Of a DNA stretch of 50,545 bases, positions 36,461 through 43,362 are shown piece after piece. The translations under genes and the position numbers were made by a program. Numbering within the stretch: position 1 is the stretch's first letter; the number at the start of each line of letters is the position of its first letter. The stretch is from CAZCFB01 sp964511535 (GTDB lineage: Bacteria > Myxococcota_A > Polyangia > GCA-2747355 > CAZCFB01): positions 1-50,545 of the forward strand of contig CAZEFW010000053.1 in assembly GCA_964511535.1 (NCBI GenBank), in the 5' to 3' direction. The notes beneath the pieces were generated by a model. The model was not told where the DNA came from. It saw only the letters and a list, made by a program, of their open reading frames with translations, and made no database searches.

Positions 36461-37852
36461 TTACCCGCGGCGGCGGCGGCGGGCCAGAACCAGCAGGGCG
36501 ATGACCAGCGGCAGGGCGCCGGCTGGTGACGGGGTGCCCGGCTGGGCCAGGGCGCACTCGAGGTAGATGTCGGGCATGGTCGACGGGCAGTTGGGCGCGC
36601 TCGGCAGCGTGACTCCAGCCTCGGCAGCGGCGCCGGGCAGGCCCGCGTCTGCGCGGGGGCCGGGCTGCGGGCCAGGCGAGGGAGAGGGCGACGGGGCGAC
36701 GCCACCGTCAGCGCCGGGAGCGGGCGTGGGGGACGGCTTCGGCTGGGGCTTCGGCTTGGGCTGGGGCTTCGGCGCGGGCTTGGGCGCGGGCTTCGGCTTG
36801 GGCGCCGGCTTCGGCTCGGGCCGCGGCTCGGGCTCGGGCTTGGGTTGGGGCTGCGGATTCGGCGCCGGAGACGGCGACGGCGTGCCTGCGTCGGGCTTCG
36901 GCGCAGGGGTGCCCGCGTCACCGCAATCGTTCCAGTACACGCAGCCCTGGGTCGGGCGGCAGATGTCCATGGTGCACGGGTTGCCGTCGTCGCAGTCCTT
37001 GTGCGTCTTGCACAGGGGCGCGGGGGCGGGCGGGGGCGGGGGCGGAGGCGGAGGCACGCCCGCGTCGGGCTTGGGCTGCGGCTGCGGCTTGGGCGGCGGC
37101 TGCGTCGGCGGGTTGCAGGAGACCACGTCCGTGCTGTTGGCGCAGATCCACGGCTGGACCTTGTCCACCCGCACGTCCTCCCCGCCGGTGCCGCAGATCC
37201 CGGCTTTCTGGCTGTGAACACCGATGACCTTCTCGCCGCCGTAAGCAGTGACCGTGGAGGGGCCGCCCGAGTCGCCGTAGCACAGGTTCGAGTGGTTCCA
37301 GAACCAGAACGTGTCGCCCAGCACCACGGTGATCTTGTTGCTGCCGAAGCGCTTCTTGCCGTCCGAAGGCTTGCTCTCCTCGGTGCGACCGAAGCCCACC
37401 AGGGTGACCATCATGTTCATCTTGGGCGCCTGCCCTGGCGCCACGATCTCCATTGGCTTGACCGGCTTCGGCTGCCCCGGGGCCGAGTGGTCCTGCACCA
37501 CGTCCTTGAGCACCACCAGCGCCACGTCCACCGACTTGTGCATCACCAGCTTGCTGCTGTGGTAGATGCCGGCGCTGATGGCGACCTTCTGCTCCAGCTG
37601 GAACCAGGCGGCGCTGCCCCCGTCCACGCAGTGGCGGGCGGTGAGCACCGTGCGCGGGCCGATGAGGGTGCCGGTGCACGAGGTGTAGCCCTTGGAGCCG
37701 ATCTGATACACCAGCCCCACCGGGAGGTGGCCCGGATCGAGCTGGCCACCCACCAGAGGCGCGCCGAGGCTGCCGCTGGAGGGGTCGGGATCGCCGAAGC
37801 ATCCGGTCATCAGAGTGAGGGTGGTCAGCGCTGCCAGTGCCCGGTGGTTCAT
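36461..37852 (-). CDS. Trypsin-like serine protease with Pro-rich stalk and MYXO-CTERM-like tail
   Basis: 463 residues; AAGGA is well placed before the ATG at 37852 (an upstream TTG at 37870 is unlikely). A signal peptide with a possible lipobox (LMTGC, Cys18) leads to an S1 protease domain with the full triad: TARHC (His74), VDVALVVL (Asp109), CYGDSGGP (Ser195). A Cys-rich segment (KDCDDGNPCTMDIC) is flanked by long Pro-Lys-Pro-Glu repeats forming a stalk (about residues 255-425). The end has ECALAQPG, a hydrophobic helix and ARRRRRG, a MYXO-CTERM-like sorting signal. Having a lipobox and a C-terminal anchor on one protein is odd. It is transcribed from a sigma-54 type promoter. Confidence 0.9.
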   Translation of the reverse strand: MNHRALAALTTLTLMTGCFGDPDPSSGSLGAPLVGGQLDPGHLPVGLVYQIGSKGYTSCTGTLIGPRTVLTARHCVDGGSAAWFQLEQKVAISAGIYHSSKLVMHKSVDVALVVLKDVVQDHSAPGQPKPVKPMEIVAPGQAPKMNMMVTLVGFGRTEESKPSDGKKRFGSNKITVVLGDTFWFWNHSNLCYGDSGGPSTVTAYGGEKVIGVHSQKAGICGTGGEDVRVDKVQPWICANSTDVVSCNPPTQPPPKPQPQPKPDAGVPPPPPPPPPAPAPLCKTHKDCDDGNPCTMDICRPTQGCVYWNDCGDAGTPAPKPDAGTPSPSPAPNPQPQPKPEPEPRPEPKPAPKPKPAPKPAPKPQPKPKPQPKPSPTPAPGADGGVAPSPSPSPGPQPGPRADAGLPGAAAEAGVTLPSAPNCPSTMPDIYLECALAQPGTPSPAGALPLVIALLVLARRRRRG

Positions 37853-37853
37853 T

Positions 37854-37896
37854 TGCAATTTCCTTTGCAATCCATATTACAAATTTATTTGCAAGA
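37854..37896. repeat. Three TTGCAA palindromes before the protease gene
   Basis: TTGCAA at 37854, 37866 and 37891. The last one overlaps the -12 element of the sigma-54 promoter and the first two flank the ribosome site. Confidence 0.45.
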
Positions 37897-37905
37897 ATAA
37901 TGCCC
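37890..37905 (-). promoter_or_regulatory. Sigma-54-type promoter of the serine protease
   Basis: On the minus strand GGGCAT-N5-TTGCA, keeping the GG and GC with the right spacing; two bases of the -24 hexamer differ from consensus. The predicted +1 near 37879 gives a 27-nt leader containing the ribosome site. Confidence 0.55.
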
Positions 37906-37977
37906 TGCTCCACCCGGTACGGGGCCCACGTACATTCGGGGTGTTACAGCGCGTACCGCCAGTACGGAGCCCTGTTC

Positions 37978-38016
37978 GTGCGCGGAGCGCCCGTTCGGTG
38001 GGCGCACGATGGAGCG
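37978..38016 (-). promoter_or_regulatory. 39-bp enhancer-like element, copy 3
   Basis: On the minus strand CGCTC-CATC-GTGCGC, central CGAACGG, end CGCAC. Its promoter-proximal end is 73 bp from the -24 element, that is 21-23 bp (two helical turns) less than in copies 1 and 2, so the same face of the DNA is presented. Confidence 0.62.
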
Positions 38017-38197
38017 GGGACCGCACAGTGTGCGCCCGCACATGCAGGTGCCCCCCACGGCCCGGAACAGGGAGCGGCTGGAGCGGCCACCCGATTCCTC
38101 CGGGCGAAGAGCCGCACCCCGGGGAGTGCCCCCGGCACAACAAGGTTGCGGCCCACCCCCGCGCTCAGTATCCTCGCGACAAATCTGGAGGCAAAGC

Positions 38198-38992
38198 ATG
38201 GCACCTGACTACAACGCCACCGTCACCCTGCGGGCAGACATCGCCCCGGACACGATGGCCCTGCGGGTCAAGCTGGACGGCGACAGCTTCCCGTACGAGC
38301 CCGGGCAGTACACGATCCTCGGCCTGCGCCGGTCTTCACCGCGCGTGGGAGACGCCCTGCCCGAGAACGCAGAGCTGCTCCAGCGGCCAGCGGATTACAT
38401 GATCCGCCGCGCCTACTCCATCACCTCCAACAGCGGCGATGACGAGCTGGAGTTCGTGGTCACCCTCGTGCGGTCAGGAGACCTGACCCCGCGCCTGTTC
38501 GCGCTGCGCGAGGGCAGCCGGGTGTTCGTGAACCCCGCCGCCCAGGGGGTATTCACCCTCGACGCATCCAGCGGCAACCGCGACCTGCTGCTCGTGGCCA
38601 CCGGCTCGGCGCTGGCGCCCTACCTCTCGATGATCCGCACCAGCTTCGACGAGACCGAGGAGATCAAGTTCGTGGTGGTGCACGCCGCCGGGACCTCCCG
38701 GGACCTGGCCTTCCGCACCCAGATGGATGAGATGGCAGCCCAGACCGACCGCCTGACATACATCCCCACCATCACCCACCCCGAGGACGATCCGGACTGG
38801 GACGGGCTCACCGGGCCGGTGGAGAAGCTCCTGGCCGACGGTGAGATCGAAGACGCCGTGGGCATGCCGGTGTCACCGGACCATTACGACGCCTTCCTCT
38901 CGGGAGCCCCCGAGATGATCGAGGCGGTGACCGCCGCGCTACTCGACGCCGGGTTCGACCTCGAAGACATCCACGCAGAGCGCTATTGGTAG
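38198..38992 (+). CDS. Ferredoxin/flavodoxin-NADP reductase-like flavoprotein
   Basis: 264 residues from ATG 38198 with GGAGG six nt upstream. The FAD-binding barrel contains YEPGQYTILGLR and RRAYSITS (flavin-binding Arg-x-Tyr-Ser), and the NAD(P)-binding half has VATGSALAPYLSMIR and FLSGAPEMIEAV. The protein ends in Tyr-Trp (IHAERYW), an aromatic end as seen in the Fpr class, where it stacks on the flavin. It would move electrons between NADPH and a ferredoxin or flavodoxin. In the barrel an insert (RSSPRVGDALPENAELLQRP) separates the two motifs. The gene is divergent from the protease and converges on gloB. Confidence 0.85.
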   Translation: MAPDYNATVTLRADIAPDTMALRVKLDGDSFPYEPGQYTILGLRRSSPRVGDALPENAELLQRPADYMIRRAYSITSNSGDDELEFVVTLVRSGDLTPRLFALREGSRVFVNPAAQGVFTLDASSGNRDLLLVATGSALAPYLSMIRTSFDETEEIKFVVVHAAGTSRDLAFRTQMDEMAAQTDRLTYIPTITHPEDDPDWDGLTGPVEKLLADGEIEDAVGMPVSPDHYDAFLSGAPEMIEAVTAALLDAGFDLEDIHAERYW

Positions 38993-39007
38993 CGCCCCTC
39001 TCCCCCA

Positions 39008-39781
39008 TCACCACCGATTCCGCAGCTCTCGCAGCCGCGTGAACACCTGCAGGTCGTCGAGCTCGTCGTCGGGGAACTTGCCCGCGAGGCTCTGGCGGAG
39101 CTCCTCGCTGTCCCAGCGCAGAAACGGGTTGGTCGCCAGCTCCTCGTCCAGGGTCGACGGCACGCTCGGCTCCCCCTGTTCCATCTGCTGCCGGACCCGC
39201 TCGATTCGCTGCTGCAGCCGCTGGTTTCCCGGCTCCAGGGTGGCCGCGAAGTCGAGGTTGTTCAGGGTGTACTCGTGGCCGAAGAAGAGCCGGGTCTCAC
39301 CGGGCAGCGTCGCGATGACTGACCGCAAGGAGTTGAACATGGTCGGCGGATCGCCCTCGAACAGCCGGCCGCACCCGGCGCCGAACAGGGTGTCGCCGGT
39401 GAATAGACAATCCTGCACGCGGTAGCAAACGGCGCCGAGCGTATGCCCGGGCGTGTGCAGCGCCTGCACCTCCAGCTCGCCAAGGGAGAAGCGCTGATCA
39501 TGCGCCAGCTTGTGTGTCAGCCCCGGGATCCGCCCGCGATCAGACGCATGTCCCATGTGCCGCCGGACGCCGGCCTGCGCCTTGATCTCGTCATTGCCGC
39601 CGATATGATCGAAGTGGTGGTGCGTGTTCCACAGGTCGGTGAGCTCCACGCCCAGCCGCCTGACCTGCTCAAGCACTGGGGCGGCAGCGCCTGGGTCCAC
39701 CGTGGCCGCCTTCCCCGTCGCCTCGCAGATCACCAGGTAGGCGAAGTTGTCGTTCAGAACCGGGACCACCTCGATCTTCAT
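39008..39781 (-). CDS. gloB: Hydroxyacylglutathione hydrolase (glyoxalase II)
   Basis: 257-residue metallo-beta-lactamase fold protein of standard length. Metal ligands: THHHFDH (His54, His56, Asp58, His59), the later HTPGHTLG, FTGDTLFGAGCGR and FFGHEYT. The C-terminal substrate-binding helices carry the typical NPFLRWDS. It hydrolyses S-lactoylglutathione to lactate and glutathione, the second step of methylglyoxal removal. Together with frmA-fghA it shows that the organism relies on glutathione-type thiol chemistry. No glyoxalase I gene is near. Confidence 0.94.
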   Translation of the reverse strand: MKIEVVPVLNDNFAYLVICEATGKAATVDPGAAAPVLEQVRRLGVELTDLWNTHHHFDHIGGNDEIKAQAGVRRHMGHASDRGRIPGLTHKLAHDQRFSLGELEVQALHTPGHTLGAVCYRVQDCLFTGDTLFGAGCGRLFEGDPPTMFNSLRSVIATLPGETRLFFGHEYTLNNLDFAATLEPGNQRLQQRIERVRQQMEQGEPSVPSTLDEELATNPFLRWDSEELRQSLAGKFPDDELDDLQVFTRLRELRNRW

Positions 39782-39856
39782 GGATGTCTCCTGTCACCCT
39801 GTGTCGATGCCATGCAGCTTAGCACCCCGTAGCCAGGCAGCATCCGCGCAGCGTAT

Positions 39857-39904
39857 GCATTCTGGCATTTCGGCGCCCTGGCATTCAGGCATTCTGGCAA
39901 TCGA
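39857..39904 (+). repeat. Degenerate octamer tandem repeat
   Basis: Six in-register units: GCATTCTG, GCATTTCG, GCGCCCTG, GCATTCAG, GCATTCTG, GCAATCGA. It fills the divergent gap before the 39927 lipoprotein gene. Confidence 0.6.
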
Positions 39905-39926
39905 TAGCATGAGGTAACCTCTGGCC

Positions 39927-41624
39927 ATGTCCGCACCAAAAATAGCCCTGCACCTGCTCATCGTCGCTCTCCTCCTCGCCACGCCCGCCTGCAAGAAGAA
40001 GAGCCCGGATCGCCACGGCGACAAGGGCGGGGCCGCGGCAAAGCCCGCCCCCGCGGCGGCCGCGCCGGCGCTCAAGGTTTCCGAGATCTCCTTCGCCGGA
40101 CCGGCTGGCCACCGCCCCGGCGCCGACTTCGCCCGGGGAGAGCATGTGATGTGCCTGTTCACCCTGAGCAATTTCACCTACCGCGAGCGCAAGGCCCACA
40201 TCACCACGGACATCGACGTGGTGGGCACAGACGGCTCGAAGGTCCTGCGCATCCGCGGCGAGGAGCTGATCAAGGGGGAGGCGCCCACCCTGAGGCCGGG
40301 CACCATCCGCACCGCGGCCACCCTGCCCCTGCCGGGCGTGGTGCCTGCCGGCCGGTACACCGTGACCCTCTCGGTCAAGGACCACCTGGGCGGCGGCGCT
40401 GGCGTGGGCAAGGGCGCCTTCACCGTGCTCGGCACTGCTCCCGCAGCCGCCGATTCGTTCACCCTGGGCACCGTGGCCCTGGCCGCCGACGCGCGCGTCC
40501 CGGCTGGCGCGGTGGTCCCGGTGACCTTCGAGGTCCGCGGCCACAAGCTCGACGGTGAGGAGGGCGGCGAGCGCCGGGCGGAGCTCTGGATCGCCGCCGG
40601 GCTGCTTAACCGGGCAGGCAAGCCGGTGGTGCAGCGCCCCGCCGAGAAGCTCATCGACCGCACCTACCCCTTCGGCCCGGTGGCGCTGCCGCTGGAGTAC
40701 CAGTTCCCCCTGCCCCGGGAGCTCCCCCCCGGCGACCATGTGCTGCGGCTCCAGGTGCAGGACAAGATCGGCGGCGCCACGGCCAGCGCTTCGCTCAAGC
40801 TGCAGGTCATCCCGACCTCCCTGTCAGTGATCAACCTGCACGTGCACGACCACGCCGGGCTGGTGCGCCCCTCGTTCCTGCTGGGCGAGCAGATCTTCAT
40901 CCGGCTGTCGGTGTTTGGCCTGAAAGAGGTCAAGGGACAGCTGGGCGCGGCAGTGGACCTCGCCATCGCCAGCCCCCACGGCGACATCTACATGGCATAC
41001 AAGGGCGCCGGGAAGATCGAGGGCGAGGCCTCCCGCGCGGCCGTGCAGGCAGGCCGCTTTCCAGCGCAGCTGCCCCTGGTGCTGCCAACCCTCGCCCCCA
41101 CCGGCAAGTACCGCGTGGTGATCCGCGCCAGGGATCTGCTGGCAGGCAAGGAGGTCACCCGCGAAAAGGAGATCCACCTCATGGGCGACGCCCCCAAGCC
41201 CATGGGCTCATTCAAGGTGGATCAGCTGGAGGTGCGTGAGCGGCCTGACCTGCCCACCCTCAAGGGGGACACCTTCGGCGCCGGCCGCACCTACCACCTG
41301 GCCCTGCGCGTGGGCGGCGTGAAGCTGCGGGAGAAGCAAAAGCGGATCTACGCCGCGGAGCTGACCGGCAACCTGCGGCTGCGCAACCTCAAAGGGGATG
41401 TCGTGCACGAGCGCAAGGAGCTGTTCAAGCTGAAACGCCTCATGACCTACCGGCCCTTGCGGCTGGTGCTCCCCGCGAAGTGGGCGCTCCCCTCGGACCT
41501 GCCGGGCGGCCTGTACGACCTGGAGGTGAGCGTGCTCAACGTGATCGACGACCGGGTGAGCCAGCTTACCCGCCGGGTGGAGGTTGTGGGCCAGGCGCCG
41601 GCGCCAGAGGTGAAGATCCCGTGA
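39927..41624 (+). CDS. Large lipoprotein with repeated beta-sandwich domains
   Basis: 565 residues. Signal peptide MSAPKIALHLLIVALLLAT and likely lipidated Cys22 (ATPACKKK), then an Ala/Pro/Lys linker. The rest is predicted beta-rich and looks like four to five sandwich domains of about 120 residues each. Recurrent phrases such as GRYTVTLSVKDHLGG, GDHVLRLQVQDKIGG, GKYRVVIRARDLLAG and GLYDLEVSVLNVIDD mark the end of each domain, giving a repeat of 110-135 residues. This suggests internal duplication. No enzymatic motif seen; a surface or periplasmic binding role is inferred only from the fold. No operon partner. Confidence 0.75.
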   Translation: MSAPKIALHLLIVALLLATPACKKKSPDRHGDKGGAAAKPAPAAAAPALKVSEISFAGPAGHRPGADFARGEHVMCLFTLSNFTYRERKAHITTDIDVVGTDGSKVLRIRGEELIKGEAPTLRPGTIRTAATLPLPGVVPAGRYTVTLSVKDHLGGGAGVGKGAFTVLGTAPAAADSFTLGTVALAADARVPAGAVVPVTFEVRGHKLDGEEGGERRAELWIAAGLLNRAGKPVVQRPAEKLIDRTYPFGPVALPLEYQFPLPRELPPGDHVLRLQVQDKIGGATASASLKLQVIPTSLSVINLHVHDHAGLVRPSFLLGEQIFIRLSVFGLKEVKGQLGAAVDLAIASPHGDIYMAYKGAGKIEGEASRAAVQAGRFPAQLPLVLPTLAPTGKYRVVIRARDLLAGKEVTREKEIHLMGDAPKPMGSFKVDQLEVRERPDLPTLKGDTFGAGRTYHLALRVGGVKLREKQKRIYAAELTGNLRLRNLKGDVVHERKELFKLKRLMTYRPLRLVLPAKWALPSDLPGGLYDLEVSVLNVIDDRVSQLTRRVEVVGQAPAPEVKIP

Positions 41625-41642
41625 CGGCCCCGGGCCAGCTCC

Positions 41643-41677
41643 CCTCAAGCCTCAAGCCTCAAGTCTCAAGCCTCAGA
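41643..41677. repeat. Heptamer tandem repeat (CCTCAAG)
   Basis: Five units in register: CCTCAAG, CCTCAAG, CCTCAAG, TCTCAAG, CCTCAGA. It occupies the gap between the converging lipoprotein and PHA-family genes. Confidence 0.75.
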
Positions 41678-41684
41678 CCTGCGG

Positions 41685-41990
41685 CTAGCTCGTCTTGAGA
41701 TCCTCCACCGCGGTGTTCGGATCCAGGTACTGCTCGAGCTTGTTCTCGACGTAGCCCCGGCCGCCCATCTTTTCGGCCAGGAATCCCACCTTCACATCGG
41801 CGGACAGGTTGCTGTCGGTGACCGAAAACTTACCGTCGAACTTGATCCCCTTGACCTTGCCCACGATGCGGGCGGTGTTGCCGGTCCAGGTGGTGCGGGT
41901 GCCGTAACGGGTGTCCCAGTACGAGGTGAGGGCCCGCAGGCGGGCCACGGCGTCTTCTGCCGAGAAGCTGTGCGGTTTGGAGATTTTCAT
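41685..41990 (-). CDS. Polyhydroxyalkanoic acid system (PHA_gran_rgn) family protein
   Basis: 101 residues, the length of the family. Recognisable features are the N-terminal HSFSAEDAVARLRALTSYW, then TTWTGNTARIVGKVKGIKFDGKFSV and VKVGFLAEKMGG, followed by a C-terminal helix. The family is annotated by its occurrence in PHA gene regions, but many members lie elsewhere and the molecular role is unproven. No phaC, phaP or other PHA gene is in the window. It is a single-gene unit, convergent with the large lipoprotein. Confidence 0.72.
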   Translation of the reverse strand: MKISKPHSFSAEDAVARLRALTSYWDTRYGTRTTWTGNTARIVGKVKGIKFDGKFSVTDSNLSADVKVGFLAEKMGGRGYVENKLEQYLDPNTAVEDLKTS

Positions 41991-42048
41991 GGGTCAATAT
42001 TTAGCCGAAGCTAACTGACCCGTCAACGGGCGGCGATGGGGGCGCTTG

Positions 42049-42546
42049 CTAATTACATTTCACCGTGCCGGCGCTGGCCATGTGGCACCCGGCGCACATG
42101 CTGGACGCCGTGAAGGCGCTGTGACTGGAGGGCGGGGCCTTGGAGCCCGTGTGGCAGCCGAGGCAGCCAGCGGTCATGTGTCCGGCCGGGGCGCTGCAGG
42201 CGCCGTTGCCGCCGTGGCACTTGCCGCACGCCCACGGATCCTTGACCGTGTGGCTGGTGGGCAGGCTCTTGTGGCAGCTGCTGGTCTGGCAGGTGACCTT
42301 CTGCCAGCCGGTGTGCGTCTTGGTGAGCACCTTGGCGGTCTTGGCGGCGTCGTTGGCAGCCGCCTGGTCCGGCGTCGCGGCCTGGTCCGTCGTGACCTTC
42401 TGGTCCGCGGTGCCGCCGCCATCCTGCTGGACCCCCTGGTCCGCGGTGCCGCCGCCGGTGTCCTTCTTGGTGTTGTTGGTGCTGTCGTCGTCGCTGCAGC
42501 CCAGGGCCAGCGCCAGGGCCAGCGTGATGCCAAGTATCAGTCTCAT
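42049..42546 (-). CDS. Multihaem c-type cytochrome-like lipoprotein
   Basis: 165 residues from the ATG at 42546 (GGGAGG upstream; the TTG at 42561 is inside that ribosome site). A signal peptide with ALALGC (Cys17) is followed by a Thr/Asp/Gln-rich linker with repeated TADQ-like units. The C-terminal 80 residues hold three CxxCH haem sites (107-111, 128-132, 151-155) and an unusual CxxxxCH (Cys86, Cys91, His92). Extra His residues (HT, HM, SHS) could be distal ligands. This looks like a small periplasmic or outer-membrane tetrahaem electron carrier. No cytochrome maturation or reductase gene is adjacent. Confidence 0.85.
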   Translation of the reverse strand: MRLILGITLALALALGCSDDDSTNNTKKDTGGGTADQGVQQDGGGTADQKVTTDQAATPDQAAANDAAKTAKVLTKTHTGWQKVTCQTSSCHKSLPTSHTVKDPWACGKCHGGNGACSAPAGHMTAGCLGCHTGSKAPPSSHSAFTASSMCAGCHMASAGTVKCN

Positions 42547-42606
42547 GATGGTTCCTCCCAAATAGGTACAGTCCAGTAGCCATTTAAGGGCGGATCTTTG
42601 GCGCTG

Positions 42607-42622
42607 GCGAGAAAATTCTCGC
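42607..42622. promoter_or_regulatory. Hairpin upstream of the cytochrome gene
   Basis: GCGAGAA-AA-TTCTCGC, perfect 7-bp inverted repeat, 60 bp upstream of the cytochrome start and 59 bp downstream of the next gene's stop. It could be an operator or a terminator; it lacks a U-tract. Confidence 0.35.
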
Positions 42623-42680
42623 TTGAGCTATGGGAGGATCTTGTGGGGGGTTACGGCGGGGGTGCTACAGGATGAGGATC

Positions 42681-43139
42681 TTACCACTCACAGCCGAAGG
42701 CGCTCATGCTCTTCTTGGCGGCGTCCATGGCCATCTTGCAGGCGTTGGCCAGGCCAGCCTTGCCAGCCTCGGTCTCGGCGGCCTTCTTCCAGGCCTCCTT
42801 CATGGTGTTCAGGCCCTGCTCCATGGCGGCGCGGTTGGCCTCGGGCACCTTGTCACTCAGGCAGCCCATATACTTGCCGATGTACTCGTCACACTCGGGC
42901 ACGCCAACAGAGAAACCCTCGCCTTCCTTCTTCTCCTCGCCCTCTTTCTTCTCCTCGCCTTCCTTGGCCTCATCCGGCTTAGCCTCTTCCTTGGGCTCTG
43001 CGGGCGGCGGGGCCGGCTCATCCTTCTTGGCCTCGTCGGCAGCCGGGGCGGCCGGAGCAGCGGGCTTGTCCTTCTTGCAGCCGCCGAACATCAGACCACA
43101 CACGGCCATGGCACACAGAACCAGCATCAGGCGTTTCAT
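42681..43139 (-). CDS. Small lipoprotein with CX9C and CX15C helical domain
   Basis: 152 residues with a strong AAGGAGG ribosome site. The signal peptide ends FGGC (Cys21). A linker of Ala/Pro/Glu/Lys repeats (EGEEKKEGEEKKEG) follows. The C-terminal 75 residues are predicted as a helical hairpin with four cysteines: CDEYIGKYMGC (83 and 93), then 134 and 150. These probably form two disulphides. No known family assigned. The gene is transcribed alone. Confidence 0.75.
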   Translation of the reverse strand: MKRLMLVLCAMAVCGLMFGGCKKDKPAAPAAPAADEAKKDEPAPPPAEPKEEAKPDEAKEGEEKKEGEEKKEGEGFSVGVPECDEYIGKYMGCLSDKVPEANRAAMEQGLNTMKEAWKKAAETEAGKAGLANACKMAMDAAKKSMSAFGCEW

Positions 43140-43362
43140 CAGACTCCTCCTTTTGATTGTTCGCCCCTCTCTCCCGGGGCATTTTTGGGGGCCCGACTAT
43201 CGTGACCCCTGTCTCACTTGCGGGTGCGGCTCCTCGCCGCGCCCTTGTCTTTGTTAGGAGTTTTGCGCTCCCAACATCCCTTGGAATTCCAGCTTCGGAG
43301 CCGACAATAGCACACCTTCATGGCGGCTTGCATAGTTTTAAATGTCAGCGAGATGTTCCCGA
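43140..43362. other. 223-bp gap without a gene
   Basis: It contains the promoter region of the small Cys-rich lipoprotein and follows the end of the ABC exporter operon. No ORF with a ribosome site or recognised motif was found here, and no clear terminator. Confidence 0.5.

Larger units (their letters stand above)
37871..38197. promoter_or_regulatory. 327-bp divergent gap between the protease and reductase genes
   Basis: No credible gene. It holds the sigma-54 promoter (37890-37905) and the third 39-bp element (37978-38016) for the minus-strand protease, plus an extra inverted repeat CGCAC-AGT-GTGCG at 38022-38034. No clear promoter for the plus-strand reductase could be identified. Confidence 0.5.

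Noticed and set aside
38143..38162. A sigma-54 promoter for the ferredoxin-NADP reductase-like gene (GGCAC and TTGC near 38150)
   Set aside because: The GG and GC are 14 rather than 12 bases apart, which sigma-54 does not tolerate well.
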